DNA of 51,378 nt from a virus. Both the position numbers and the translations under genes were made by a program. Location: IMG/VR virus record IMGVR_UViG_3300046616_000291, positions 1 through 51,378 of that record; one strand, written 5' to 3'. The notes under the pieces were generated by a model. It was given only the letters and a program-made list of their open reading frames with translations. It did no database searches and had not been told where the DNA came from. Below are positions 14,664 to 23,793 of the stretch, one piece after another. The stretch's first letter is position 1; every line of letters begins with the position of its first letter.

Positions 14664-15226
14664 TGCCTTTTTATGGTAAGGGAAACCCAAAGGGGATAGA
14701 TATTGTCATACAAAAGATACAAGTCAAGGTGTATGACTACTTGGTTGACACTTGGGATATAGACGACCCTAATTACATTAGTTACGGGCGGGTTTACAGG
14801 AACCAGGATAAGGACGGCAAATATATTCCGGAGGCTTATGTTTCAGATAATGAATATGTTGACCCCCTTTATAATGATAAAGAGATGTGCCTGTGCACTT
14901 CTTTCTTTGGGGTTGGAAGCGATCAGCAATCATTAGGAGGAGGTTTGTTTACAGCCAAATGCCATATCATATTTTCATTGAATATTGCCCAGCTAAAGCC
15001 AGGAATAATTCATAGGGCTGATGAAGAAGTACATATTGATTGTTTGGATGCTCTCAGGAAAGCTTTACCATTTGATACAATAACAAATTTAATTACGTGG
15101 AATGATAATGTTTTCAGAGAATATAACGGGTATAAAGCACAAAATGGGATCATTTTTACAGACATGCATCCTAAGCACAATTTTAGAATAAATTTTGATC
15201 TAACTTTTATTAATAACGATTGTTAA
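14663..15226 (+). CDS. Putative neck / tail completion protein
   Basis: 187 residues from the ATG that overlaps the previous stop as TAATG; an upstream ATG at 14612 would overlap far into that gene. Mixed alpha/beta (VKVYDYLVDTWDIDD, KCHIIFSLNIAQLKPG, NFRINFDLTFINND). It lies between the adaptor and the tail tube gene, the place of stopper or tail terminator proteins. Confidence 0.45.
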   Translation: MPFYGKGNPKGIDIVIQKIQVKVYDYLVDTWDIDDPNYISYGRVYRNQDKDGKYIPEAYVSDNEYVDPLYNDKEMCLCTSFFGVGSDQQSLGGGLFTAKCHIIFSLNIAQLKPGIIHRADEEVHIDCLDALRKALPFDTITNLITWNDNVFREYNGYKAQNGIIFTDMHPKHNFRINFDLTFINNDC

Positions 15227-15237
15227 AATAACATAAC

Positions 15238-16212
15238 ATGGCTAACATACTTGGCATGGAGTGCGGCACAGAATTGGTTAACACAGGCAAGCAGAAATGT
15301 GATGCTAAATTGGGTTATCCCACCGGACTTCTTTCAGTAGAAACGGGGTATGGTATTCCCATCACTTCAACCATTCAGGATACATTGTATGTGACTTTAG
15401 AAACAAAAGCTGCAAACAATGATCCATCACTTCGTCTTTATCCTTTATTCGGTGTTAAATCAGTAACCGACAACACACAGGATCGTACCGTAGCAACAGC
15501 CGCAGGTACAGGAGATACACAAACATTACGTGATGCCAAACCATCATGGTTATACACATTTTGGCCTACCATCTGTATGTGGGCTGCATTTGAAGCACAA
15601 AACGGGCAGGAAGGAAACCGGGATTATTATGTTGTAACCGACACTAATCAACTTGTAGGTATCACACGAAATAATGCCGTTGGCGGTCTTAGACTATCTG
15701 ACATTTACGTATCTCCCTTATCTTTCAGGGGTGATGATGCCCCAAGTGTAGGTACTATCTCTATGACACTTTTAAACACGGAAGAGTGGAGAAAGAATAT
15801 TACTGTCATTGTTCCTACTGATGGTGATTTATCTAACCTTGTTGGACTAAGTGATGCTCAGCCGATTGACCTTAATGCATTTCCTTTGCCAGTTGCGGGA
15901 ACTGTTAAAATTGGTGTTGTTTCGGGATGCGCTGGTGGTGCCGGATCAACAAGTTTGATTCCTACCTATGAAGCCATATTGGAAGATACCGATAATTGGG
16001 TAGTAAGTAATGCTACTACGGGCGCGGCAATTACTTTGACCAGCATTACGGCTACAGTTAACGGCAATGCAAGCTTCCTGACTTTTGTAATGCCTACAAC
16101 ATCTCCTTATGTTGCCGGACAAAACCTGAAGTTTAAACTTGCGGATGTTACTACACTTGATGCCGCCGGAATGCCTGGCTTTGAAGGTAAGTCTGTAATT
16201 GTAAAAAACTAA
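15238..16212 (+). CDS. Putative major tail (tube) protein
   Basis: 324 residues. The position before the chaperone region and tape measure, the beta-rich composition and the size fit a siphovirus tail tube subunit. The last 100 residues (from about 220, VAGTVKIGVVSGCAGGAGST to the end) look like an added Ig-like or carbohydrate-binding domain such as many tail tube proteins carry. The tube domain (about 1-210) contains LRLYPLFGVKSVTD and DIYVSPLSFRGDDAPSVG. Confidence 0.55.
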   Translation: MANILGMECGTELVNTGKQKCDAKLGYPTGLLSVETGYGIPITSTIQDTLYVTLETKAANNDPSLRLYPLFGVKSVTDNTQDRTVATAAGTGDTQTLRDAKPSWLYTFWPTICMWAAFEAQNGQEGNRDYYVVTDTNQLVGITRNNAVGGLRLSDIYVSPLSFRGDDAPSVGTISMTLLNTEEWRKNITVIVPTDGDLSNLVGLSDAQPIDLNAFPLPVAGTVKIGVVSGCAGGAGSTSLIPTYEAILEDTDNWVVSNATTGAAITLTSITATVNGNASFLTFVMPTTSPYVAGQNLKFKLADVTTLDAAGMPGFEGKSVIVKN

Positions 16213-16302
16213 GCGGGGGCGGGTTTGATTATGTCCTTGATTTCCCATTAGGCTAATCCGCTCCCTGTCGATATTCTTTTAAAATGGGATTAAACAATAG
16301 TC

Positions 16303-16485
16303 ATGCAAAAGAAAAACAGTTTACGGATCAATGGGACTACGTTTAACAAAACAGCAGTAGTATTAATGAAGAAAGATGATTTCATTAAGCGGTATCTGCC
16401 AATTGAAAATGTTCTGCCCAGTTCAGACCCAAAGAAACGAGAAGAACAATTAGGAGAGGCATATGATCTGCTAACCAAAAAATAA
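16303..16485 (+). CDS. Hypothetical protein, 60 aa
   Basis: A small basic protein (MQKKNSLRINGTTFNKTAVV) ending KKREEQLGEAYDLLTKK. A similar ending, with the stop lost and a different frame upstream, appears at about 16916-16970, so the gene has been partly duplicated. Function unknown; it lies in the tail module. Confidence 0.6.
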   Translation: MQKKNSLRINGTTFNKTAVVLMKKDDFIKRYLPIENVLPSSDPKKREEQLGEAYDLLTKK

Positions 16486-16512
16486 TGAACACAATAGCTT
16501 AAATTAAAAGAA

Positions 16513-16881
16513 ATGGCAGCAACACTGATTACATGGGATGATAAGGTAACATTTGAACCACATCCGGAAATACCAGATGAAAATAAAGTGACCGCTGATG
16601 ATATGAACCAAGTTAAAACGGTAATGAATAACAATGCAAAGTTTATTCCAATTACCGGGACAGCATCATCAAGTGGCGGTGGCACAACATTTACTGTTTT
16701 GCCTATCCCCAGCATACCTGCGCCATATGAGGTATTTATTACACCAAAAACAGCAGATGCGGCAGGGGCGCACTATGTTACTAATGCTATTTCTGGACAA
16801 TTTACTGTTGAATATATATCGCCAACCAATGTCGGGGTAGGTAATATTGGTTTTGCTTTTTCTATACATAGAACAGCCTAA
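16513..16881 (+). CDS. Putative structural protein, 122 aa
   Basis: It begins MAATLITWDDKVTFEPHPEI and has VTADDMNQVKTVMNNNA, a pattern (DMNxxKxxVNxN) often seen near the N-terminus of Bacteroidota phage tail fibre or tail-associated proteins, then a Ser/Gly linker and a beta-rich domain ending GNIGFAFSIHRTA. A minor tail protein is likely, but the role is not fixed. Confidence 0.5.
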   Translation: MAATLITWDDKVTFEPHPEIPDENKVTADDMNQVKTVMNNNAKFIPITGTASSSGGGTTFTVLPIPSIPAPYEVFITPKTADAAGAHYVTNAISGQFTVEYISPTNVGVGNIGFAFSIHRTA

Positions 16882-16968
16882 AGGTGAGTTGCCTACCGTG
16901 TGAACAGGAACGATTAAGAAGAGAGAAATGCAATTGGCCGAGGCTTACAATGTGCTTACTAAAAAAGA
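16880..16968 (+). pseudogene. Mosaic remnant of two neighbouring genes
   Basis: Bases about 16884-16915 encode CLPCEQERLRR after a possible GTG start, matching CLPCEQERARL at the start of the 17409 gene. In another frame, bases about 16916-16968 encode KKREMQLAEAYNVLTKK, matching the end of the 16303 gene (KKREEQLGEAYDLLTKK), with the stop changed so that it runs into the next gene's start. The two fragments are fused out of frame. It looks like a scar of duplication or recombination inside the tail module. A GTG-initiated 32-codon ORF (16884-16982) is possible but doubtful. Confidence 0.6.
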
Positions 16969-17412
16969 ATGTCAAACTTTAGTCAATTTGCATCAAACTA
17001 TATGAATGCTATTTCAGATGGTATTTATAAGGAAGATGCAATATTGTCTACCGACATCGAATTGATAGAGGTGAATAAACAAAACTTGCTCCGGGGGTTA
17101 AGCGCACTCGGAGCAAAAATTACACCACCTTACAAAAATGATCGCTACGCACAGCGTAAGCAACAGAAAAATGCATTACCGCCATACGGCATACCGGATA
17201 TCTATAATACAGGATCTTTTCAAAGCAGAATAGAATTTCATATTGCCGGCAGGGTAGCCATATGGGAGGACTCAGACCCAAAGGCGGTACAATTGTTGGA
17301 AAAATACGGGTCATTATTGGGTGTATTTGAAAATGATTTACTTGAAAAGTACAGGATATTGTACGCACTTCCAGCGCTTGTTCGTGAAGTAAAAAATAGG
17401 ATGAAAATATGA
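16969..17412 (+). CDS. Hypothetical tail-module protein, 147 aa
   Basis: MSNFSQFASNYMNAISDGIY begins a helical N-terminal region, followed by a polar middle rich in Lys/Gln/Pro and an end YRILYALPALVREVKNRMKI. It overlaps the 17409 gene by four bases (ATGA). No family recognised; a tail assembly or completion role is suggested only by position. Confidence 0.5.
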   Translation: MSNFSQFASNYMNAISDGIYKEDAILSTDIELIEVNKQNLLRGLSALGAKITPPYKNDRYAQRKQQKNALPPYGIPDIYNTGSFQSRIEFHIAGRVAIWEDSDPKAVQLLEKYGSLLGVFENDLLEKYRILYALPALVREVKNRMKI

Positions 17413-17621
17413 ATGGCGGTGTATGTTTACCATGTGAGCAAGAAAGGGCAAGATTAAAAACTTTAGCCTATAACAAAACAAAGGAAAGAGCAATAGAATA
17501 CGCGAAAACCCATGGACTTACTCAAATTCTTATCGTACAGACAAAAAACCACCCGGGCTTCAAAAGAGCAGACGATCCCGAAGCTGCCAGATTCCCCATC
17601 ATTGAAGTTATTCTCCTTTAA
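17409..17621 (+). CDS. Small CxxC protein overlapping the putative chaperone gene
   Basis: 70 residues beginning MNGGVCLPCEQERARL; the CLPC pair could bind zinc. The C-terminal half (KTHGLTQILIVQTKNHPGFK, FPIIEVILL) is an alpha/beta segment that remains well formed while overlapping the next gene by 110 bases in another frame. A run A AAA AAC at 17542-17548 lies within the overlap. A shortened relative of the first residues is found at 16884-16915. Confidence 0.6.
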   Translation: MNGGVCLPCEQERARLKTLAYNKTKERAIEYAKTHGLTQILIVQTKNHPGFKRADDPEAARFPIIEVILL

Positions 17622-18243
17622 TGACCTTATGCTAAATGTATTTTGGGACATTTGCATTACAGACAACAAGAATTTACTGATAAAAGAAGGTATTGCAGAA
17701 GACTATCAGCTATCAAATCAATGGGCAGCGATTACTATTGAATATGCTGATATAATGTCTGTAAAGGCGCGTCAAATAGTGCAGGAAGATGCCAAATTTG
17801 AGTTCTTACGATATAAAGTAAACTATGTGGAATCAGTGATACATCTTTTGCGATCTGCAATGAGATATACCACTGCTCCTGATGAAGAAGCAGAATTTCA
17901 ATTTCTATGCGATTCTCTCACCAAGTTTTTCCCATCAATAAAACTGGATTACAAACAACGTGAAAGACTATTGCCTGCTTTTGATCGGTGCCAGGCTCTC
18001 GCAAATAAATGGAAGATCGAAATCCAGGAACAAGCAGAAAAGATAAATGGTAGAACAATATCGGAATCTAAGGCAGAATACATAGACTTTCAAAGGATGT
18101 TGAATAGTGTGGTTAAATTTCATGAATTGCGCCCTACGCGGCCTACAGAAATAACGGTAATGGCATTTGCGGCGTACTATAAGGAAATGAATGATTATTA
18201 TGAGACTCAAAAAGTGAAAGATGGCAGAGCTAGGCAAAATTAA
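17512..18243 (+). CDS. Putative tail assembly chaperone-region protein, 243 aa
   Basis: It starts MDLLKFLSYRQKTTRASKEQ inside the previous gene; an internal ATG at 17629 is the alternative start, but the overlapping part (LPDSPSLKLFSFNDLML) reads like real protein. It is a charged helical protein immediately before the tape measure gene and overlaps it by 23 bases. Siphovirus tail chaperones occupy this place and often use overlapping frames. No sequence motif proves it. Confidence 0.5.
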   Translation: MDLLKFLSYRQKTTRASKEQTIPKLPDSPSLKLFSFNDLMLNVFWDICITDNKNLLIKEGIAEDYQLSNQWAAITIEYADIMSVKARQIVQEDAKFEFLRYKVNYVESVIHLLRSAMRYTTAPDEEAEFQFLCDSLTKFFPSIKLDYKQRERLLPAFDRCQALANKWKIEIQEQAEKINGRTISESKAEYIDFQRMLNSVVKFHELRPTRPTEITVMAFAAYYKEMNDYYETQKVKDGRARQN

Positions 18244-21200
18244 TCTTGATGATATATTGGGAGGGGATATTTTAGGGGTCTTTGAAGAAAGGCTTCCTAA
18301 AATATTTCGTGATGTAGCCAAAGAATATATTTCGCTTTCAACTACTGTAAGTTCAAATAAACTGAACTTCAACTCCAATGCTGCCAATATCAAAAAAGAT
18401 GCTGAGGCTATAAATCTTTTACGTGATGCAAATAACAAACTTGCCGCTTCTAATGCTGAAGTAACGAAAAATGATTTATTACAAGCCAAAATAACCAAAG
18501 AACTTTCGCAGGCAAAACTAGCAGACGCTAAGGCAACTGAAATATTAGAACGTGCTCAACAAAGAAAGATTGCTGCCGATTTAAAAGAAGCAGAATCCAT
18601 AAAGCGTAAAAAGGATGCTCAAAATACCCCCATTACCGCACAAGGATCTTATTCTGGTGCAAGCGATACTTTACCCATAGATCAGGCACAACAAAAGCTT
18701 ACTGAGGCACAGGCAGAAGCACAAGTTCAGGCAACAGAAGCAGCCGGAGCTACTAAAGTGTATTCTGACGCTCTGAAAGAGAATGCAGCTGCCCAAACTG
18801 TTGATGCAGGAGCAATAACCGAAAATCTTATAGTATCCAAACAATTATCTGAAACGCTTATTGTTGCAAAGGCTGAATTGTCTGCTGTTAACCTGGCTCT
18901 AAAAGAGAATACTTTAGCCTATAAATCCGGCACTATATCCGAAGCTGAATTTGTTGCTACCGGCCAAAATCTATTAAGACAGCAATCTGAATTAAAGGCA
19001 ATAATCAGTACTACAAATTCAGAACTTACAAAACAGACTAAAGCTAATCTGGCCGCTTCGGGATCAATGGAAAAACTATCTATTGACCTGGAGATTTTAA
19101 AGACAGAATACAAAGCCTTAAATGCAGAACAGAGGGCAAGCCCATTCGGGTTGGCTTTACAGGAAAATATTAAAAAGGCTGATGCAAACATTAAAAGCCT
19201 TAGCGCAACCATTGGTGAAAACCAACGCAATGTTGGTAATTATACTGGCGGTATTTCAAAGGCTTTTTCAGGGGCATTTTCATTTTTACGTCAAATAGCC
19301 TACATCATTCCTGGGTTAGGTATAGCCGGTATTTTCAATTTGGCATTTGAGGCAATAAGTAAACTTACTACAGGAATGGGCGAGCTTACAAAAGAACAGA
19401 AAAAGTATAAAGAATCAATAAATAGCATTGAGGAAAGTTCAAGAAGTAGTGCACAACAAGATATTGCCCGGCTAAATGTTTTAACAAGTTTAGCAGCAAG
19501 CGAATCCCAAACAATGAAAACTAGGCTGGGAGCAATAAAAGAACTACAAGATACCTATCCGAATACTTTCGGGAATTTGAAACAGCAAGCCATATTGGAA
19601 GGCAATCTTGGGGATGCTGTTAATAAAACAACACAGGCGTTATTGCAAAGAGCAGCCTTCCAGGCTGCTGAAAAAAAATATGCAGCAGCTTCTGAATTGG
19701 TATATGATTTGCATGTGAAAGAAGAGGATGCTGCATTGGCGGCAGGTAAAGCGCAAAATGCATACAATAAGGCACTGGAAGAAGGGAAGAAAGGGAAAAC
19801 TGCATATGCTGAAGGGCTTGATGAAAACACGGGATTAGGCAAAGCAACAGTTGCTTTTACAAATACACAGAGGGTTCTTAAAAATGTAATAAAAGATAGA
19901 TTAGAAGCAGAAAAAGAACAAAAAAGATATTTAGAGGATGCTGTAAAGTTTTCTGAAAAAGCAGGGGATGCATTAAAATTTAAACAACCAAAAAATACTT
20001 CCGCAAAAGAACTTCGCGAGCAGATGCGCGAAGAAGACCAATTGGCTAAAGCGCAAATTGCCGCACAAAAAGAACTTTCAGATGCTATAAGAGATAACCG
20101 CGCGGCTTTGGCTGAAGAGAATGTCCAGACAAACAAAAAAATATTTGAAGATGAAACGCAAACTCTTGACATGCGCATGGAAGCGTATTCAGAATATTAT
20201 GCTGCCCGGCAAAACCAAGCGAAGTTTAATGCACAGAAAGAGTTATCTGATATTAATGAGCTAGAAGCACAAATTTCAAAAATAAGAGGGGAAGACCCAT
20301 CACATCACAGCGCGGCAGATAAGGCACTATTGTTACGTGCTGAAGGTTTGGCAGAGCGAAGAAAGGGAATAGAATACAAACTTGCATCTGATCTTCAGGA
20401 AATTTCAACCCAATCAGCAAATGATCAAATAAAAATACTAGAATCATATTCTCAACGAGAAATAAGATTATTAGAGACACGAATTAAGGCAGCAAAAGAC
20501 AATGAAAGTCAAATCACATCTGATGAAATGATCGAATTGACTAGTCGGCTAAAGTCTCACCAACTTACCTGGAAGAAATATCAGTATGAGAAAGCAAAAA
20601 TAGTCATAGCATCTAATAAGGAATCTTTAGATACTGAAATATCTGCTATTAATAATGTTTTATTGACTGAAACCTTATCCGAGGAGGCGCAAGAAAAGCT
20701 GATAAATAAGAAATATGATCTAATTAAAAAAAGAAGGGAAGAAGATCAAAAAAGCGCAGAAGATGCAGCCAAAGAAGATTTGGAAAAATTTGAAAAAACA
20801 GTCAGTGAAATAGCTAACATAGCTAGTAGTCTGGGAAGTTCATATTTTGATTTTCAGAAAAACAGGATACAGGGGGAACTTGATGCTTTAGATGCAGAAA
20901 AAGAAAAGATAAATGAAAATCTACAGTTACAATTAGACGCTATTAATGCACTTGGATTATCCGAAGAAGAAAGATTAAAGAGAACATCTGAGGCCGAAGC
21001 AAGGGCTGCTGCTCAAACAAAAAATATTGATGATGAAAAGAGGAAAAGAAGTTTAGAGCAGGCAAGATTTGATAAAGCACAGGCAATATTTAACATCATT
21101 GTGAGCACTGCTGCTGCGGTAGCAAAACTTTTAGTAACACCACCCCTAGCTATTGCTGCGGCCATTCTAGGCGCGGCGCAGTTAGCCGCCGCAGCCGCGG

Positions 21201-21625
21201 CGCCCCTTCCAAAATATGCGAAAGGAACAAAGGGCCACAAAGGCGGCTTCGCTGAAGTGGGAGATGGGTATGAGCGTGAATTAATTCAGGATGGAAATAA
21301 TACATATTGGTCTCCTAGTGTCCCTACTGTTGTTTACATGGGCAAAGGGGCTAAAGTTACGCCTGAATCTGATCTTATAAAAATTGCACATAGTGAAGCT
21401 GTAAGGAACATTGGGAACACTGTTACACCGGAATCTTATGCAAATGCCTATATCAATTCTTTTGAACGATTAATAGGTGGCGTTTCTAATGAAATGAAAA
21501 CACTGAATACTACTGTAAAAAATCAAAAGTCAGCCTACATAAATATTACTGGCAAAGGCATGGAATATTTTACAAAACAAGCTAATAGCAGAACAGAGTA
21601 TAAAAACAAGAATGTACACTTTTAA
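18221..21625 (+). CDS. Tail tape measure protein
   Basis: This is the longest gene, at 1134 residues. Long coiled-coil stretches (about 20-330 and 540-920) flank hydrophobic segments: about 353-382 (AYIIPGLGIAGIFNLAFEAI) and about 956-1002 (LAIAAAILGAAQLAAAAAAP). After the second comes KYAKGTKGHKGGFAEVGDGY, a motif common near the C-terminus of Bacteroidota tape measure proteins. The protein sets tail length and later moves into the host envelope. By the usual length rule it predicts a tail of roughly 170 nm. It overlaps the tail tip gene by one base. Confidence 0.88.
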   Translation: MAELGKINLDDILGGDILGVFEERLPKIFRDVAKEYISLSTTVSSNKLNFNSNAANIKKDAEAINLLRDANNKLAASNAEVTKNDLLQAKITKELSQAKLADAKATEILERAQQRKIAADLKEAESIKRKKDAQNTPITAQGSYSGASDTLPIDQAQQKLTEAQAEAQVQATEAAGATKVYSDALKENAAAQTVDAGAITENLIVSKQLSETLIVAKAELSAVNLALKENTLAYKSGTISEAEFVATGQNLLRQQSELKAIISTTNSELTKQTKANLAASGSMEKLSIDLEILKTEYKALNAEQRASPFGLALQENIKKADANIKSLSATIGENQRNVGNYTGGISKAFSGAFSFLRQIAYIIPGLGIAGIFNLAFEAISKLTTGMGELTKEQKKYKESINSIEESSRSSAQQDIARLNVLTSLAASESQTMKTRLGAIKELQDTYPNTFGNLKQQAILEGNLGDAVNKTTQALLQRAAFQAAEKKYAAASELVYDLHVKEEDAALAAGKAQNAYNKALEEGKKGKTAYAEGLDENTGLGKATVAFTNTQRVLKNVIKDRLEAEKEQKRYLEDAVKFSEKAGDALKFKQPKNTSAKELREQMREEDQLAKAQIAAQKELSDAIRDNRAALAEENVQTNKKIFEDETQTLDMRMEAYSEYYAARQNQAKFNAQKELSDINELEAQISKIRGEDPSHHSAADKALLLRAEGLAERRKGIEYKLASDLQEISTQSANDQIKILESYSQREIRLLETRIKAAKDNESQITSDEMIELTSRLKSHQLTWKKYQYEKAKIVIASNKESLDTEISAINNVLLTETLSEEAQEKLINKKYDLIKKRREEDQKSAEDAAKEDLEKFEKTVSEIANIASSLGSSYFDFQKNRIQGELDALDAEKEKINENLQLQLDAINALGLSEEERLKRTSEAEARAAAQTKNIDDEKRKRSLEQARFDKAQAIFNIIVSTAAAVAKLLVTPPLAIAAAILGAAQLAAAAAAPLPKYAKGTKGHKGGFAEVGDGYERELIQDGNNTYWSPSVPTVVYMGKGAKVTPESDLIKIAHSEAVRNIGNTVTPESYANAYINSFERLIGGVSNEMKTLNTTVKNQKSAYINITGKGMEYFTKQANSRTEYKNKNVHF

Positions 21626-23793
21626 TGGATCAGGTATTTAAATATTATCTAAAATCAGGAGAAAACTACTACCGTATACAAAATGGAGTAGTATTGCTTG
21701 ATGCCATTAAAACTCCCTTACAACATGCACCAATAGATTGGCAGGATACCGAAATATCTTTTGAACGAAACCTCAAATATTGGGGTGTTTTCATTGAAAA
21801 TTCTTTACCATTCGGGTTTGCTCTGGATTCTGCAAAAATACTACGATCAATCCTGTATTCTGATGGTGTTGAGGCAGATTGTACGCTTTACATCGAAAAG
21901 CTTAACACTACCACAACTATTTATGAGTTTTATTATCAAGGAACAATAAACTTTTATACTGCTGTAGATGAAAAAACAAGGTTCAATGTTGAAATACTTG
22001 ACAAAGGCGTTTCTGGGATAATTAAATCAAGACAAGATACTCCCGTAGAAGTTTTATTAACACCATCAAATTCCGTAAAAGTAAAACTGGATGGCGTATT
22101 AGTTCGGTCAAATGCTTTATTTATTCCTGGACAAGGGGATTCAGATGCTGCAGAAATACCTATAAATGAACTTACTAGCTCAGCGGTTTCGGAAATACTG
22201 AATATAACTTATTCCGGACAGCAAAAGGCGGTCACATCTTTTATTTCACCAAAATCTCAAGAGTATGGCTTGATTTCACCATCATCTGGCGTTTTTGATT
22301 ATGGACAATGGTTATTTAGATCAAATACTGCAATACAAGATGTGAATTTCAAAGGAGTAATACAGGCTTATACAAATGTTGACGATGCGGTAGGGGGGGA
22401 TTATCAATATTTCATACAAATAAGGGTAAGAAGGGCTGGGGCTACTATATTAATTGAAAACATGTATGTAAGCCCACAGGAGCCAATTGACACTGATGTT
22501 TATCATGAAATAAACATAGATCACAATCTTTCAATTCCGCTTCAGACTGATGATTTTGTATATGTACAATCAAATTTTGGCGGTATTGGGATGGCCACCA
22601 CCAAGCAAACAATTTATCCTACAAATAAATCAATACTATATGTTAGCTATTTGGCTAAGGTAGCAACAAGTGATTGCAGGGTAATCGCCCCATTGGATTT
22701 GATGAATGAAGTAATGTCCAACATTTCCGATGGTGAATTTAATGTTGTTTCAGATTTTCTTTCAGTAGATCAAATTGATGCTACAAGCCGGTTTAAAAAT
22801 TGGGATAATTCGCCAAAGTGGACTAGATATACATCGGGAGACAGCCTACGCGGACTAACTGAAGCTAAAATAAAAACAACCTTCTTTGAGCCTTTTAAAG
22901 ACTTGTATGCCCATCATTGTTTGGGCATGGGAGTTGAGGGTAATTCAGCCAGGGTTGAACCATTAAAATATTTCCTCTCCGATACTTTAATTGAAACAAT
23001 AGAAAATAACGGAGATGTAATTGTATCTCAACCTACAGATAGATTTATCAATCAAATAAAGGTGGGGTATGAGAATGCCGAAAATAATAATGTGGTTGGC
23101 AAAAATGAATTTAATACAGGGATTACATTTTTGCCAGATAAAGTGAAAAATGCAAAGTCTAACGAAGATGATCTTGTAAGCCCATACAACTTTGGCATTT
23201 ATAGCATAGAGGCGGCCAGGGCAGAAACATTAAGTGAAGACAAGCAGGATAATAGATTCGATAATGAAACTTTCGGATTAGAATTAGACCCCGTTCCGCT
23301 AACAGACATAAATGGGATCTATTACAAAGTTTATAGGCCATCAGGAACGATTACCGGAGTAGATGATCCGGTTAATGTGTATAACGTTTTGCGGTCTCCC
23401 GGAAGGGCAGAAAGGCGGCACTTACCCCGCACAAGGAGCACAATCCGGAAAGGGACTCTGGTTTATCAAACAACCGACAAAAATCCAGATTTAATATCTA
23501 CTTTTGGAGCAGGAACCGTGGTCGAAACAGAAAATATAAACCTGGAATCAGACACCTATAACGGGCATGATGTATCAAGATTATTTCTTCCTTATGTCTT
23601 TGAATTTGACTGTCCAATGGGTAATCTATACAATAACGTAAAGAATAATCCATACGGATATATAGAGTTCAATTTTTACGGTGAAATAATGAAAGGCTTT
23701 GTACTCGAAGTCGGAATGACACCGGCAAAAGGGATATGCCGATGTAAGTTATTAAGCCACCCTGATAATGACGAAAGCAAATTGATAAGATGA
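21625..23793 (+). CDS. Tail tip / baseplate protein (distal tail position)
   Basis: 722 residues directly after the tape measure, where the distal tail or hub protein is coded. The N-terminus (about 30-150) has WQDTEISFERNLKYWGVFIE, a pattern shared by large tail proteins of Bacteroidota phages. The C-terminal part has beta strands such as PYGYIEFNFYGEIMKGFVLE. It probably joins tail tube and fibres. The exact sub-role cannot be told from the sequence. Confidence 0.6.
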   Translation: MDQVFKYYLKSGENYYRIQNGVVLLDAIKTPLQHAPIDWQDTEISFERNLKYWGVFIENSLPFGFALDSAKILRSILYSDGVEADCTLYIEKLNTTTTIYEFYYQGTINFYTAVDEKTRFNVEILDKGVSGIIKSRQDTPVEVLLTPSNSVKVKLDGVLVRSNALFIPGQGDSDAAEIPINELTSSAVSEILNITYSGQQKAVTSFISPKSQEYGLISPSSGVFDYGQWLFRSNTAIQDVNFKGVIQAYTNVDDAVGGDYQYFIQIRVRRAGATILIENMYVSPQEPIDTDVYHEINIDHNLSIPLQTDDFVYVQSNFGGIGMATTKQTIYPTNKSILYVSYLAKVATSDCRVIAPLDLMNEVMSNISDGEFNVVSDFLSVDQIDATSRFKNWDNSPKWTRYTSGDSLRGLTEAKIKTTFFEPFKDLYAHHCLGMGVEGNSARVEPLKYFLSDTLIETIENNGDVIVSQPTDRFINQIKVGYENAENNNVVGKNEFNTGITFLPDKVKNAKSNEDDLVSPYNFGIYSIEAARAETLSEDKQDNRFDNETFGLELDPVPLTDINGIYYKVYRPSGTITGVDDPVNVYNVLRSPGRAERRHLPRTRSTIRKGTLVYQTTDKNPDLISTFGAGTVVETENINLESDTYNGHDVSRLFLPYVFEFDCPMGNLYNNVKNNPYGYIEFNFYGEIMKGFVLEVGMTPAKGICRCKLLSHPDNDESKLIR

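Noticed and set aside
17542-17548. Standard -1 frameshift into the tail chaperone gene
   Set aside because: The slippery heptamer is in phase with the first gene, but the second gene is in the +1/-2 frame, so an ordinary -1 shift would not reach it.
19555-20178. Minus-strand open frame of 207 codons inside the tape measure gene
   Set aside because: Ser/Phe/Leu-rich mirror of coiled-coil codons (Lys/Glu/Ala); a usual artefact opposite tape measure genes.
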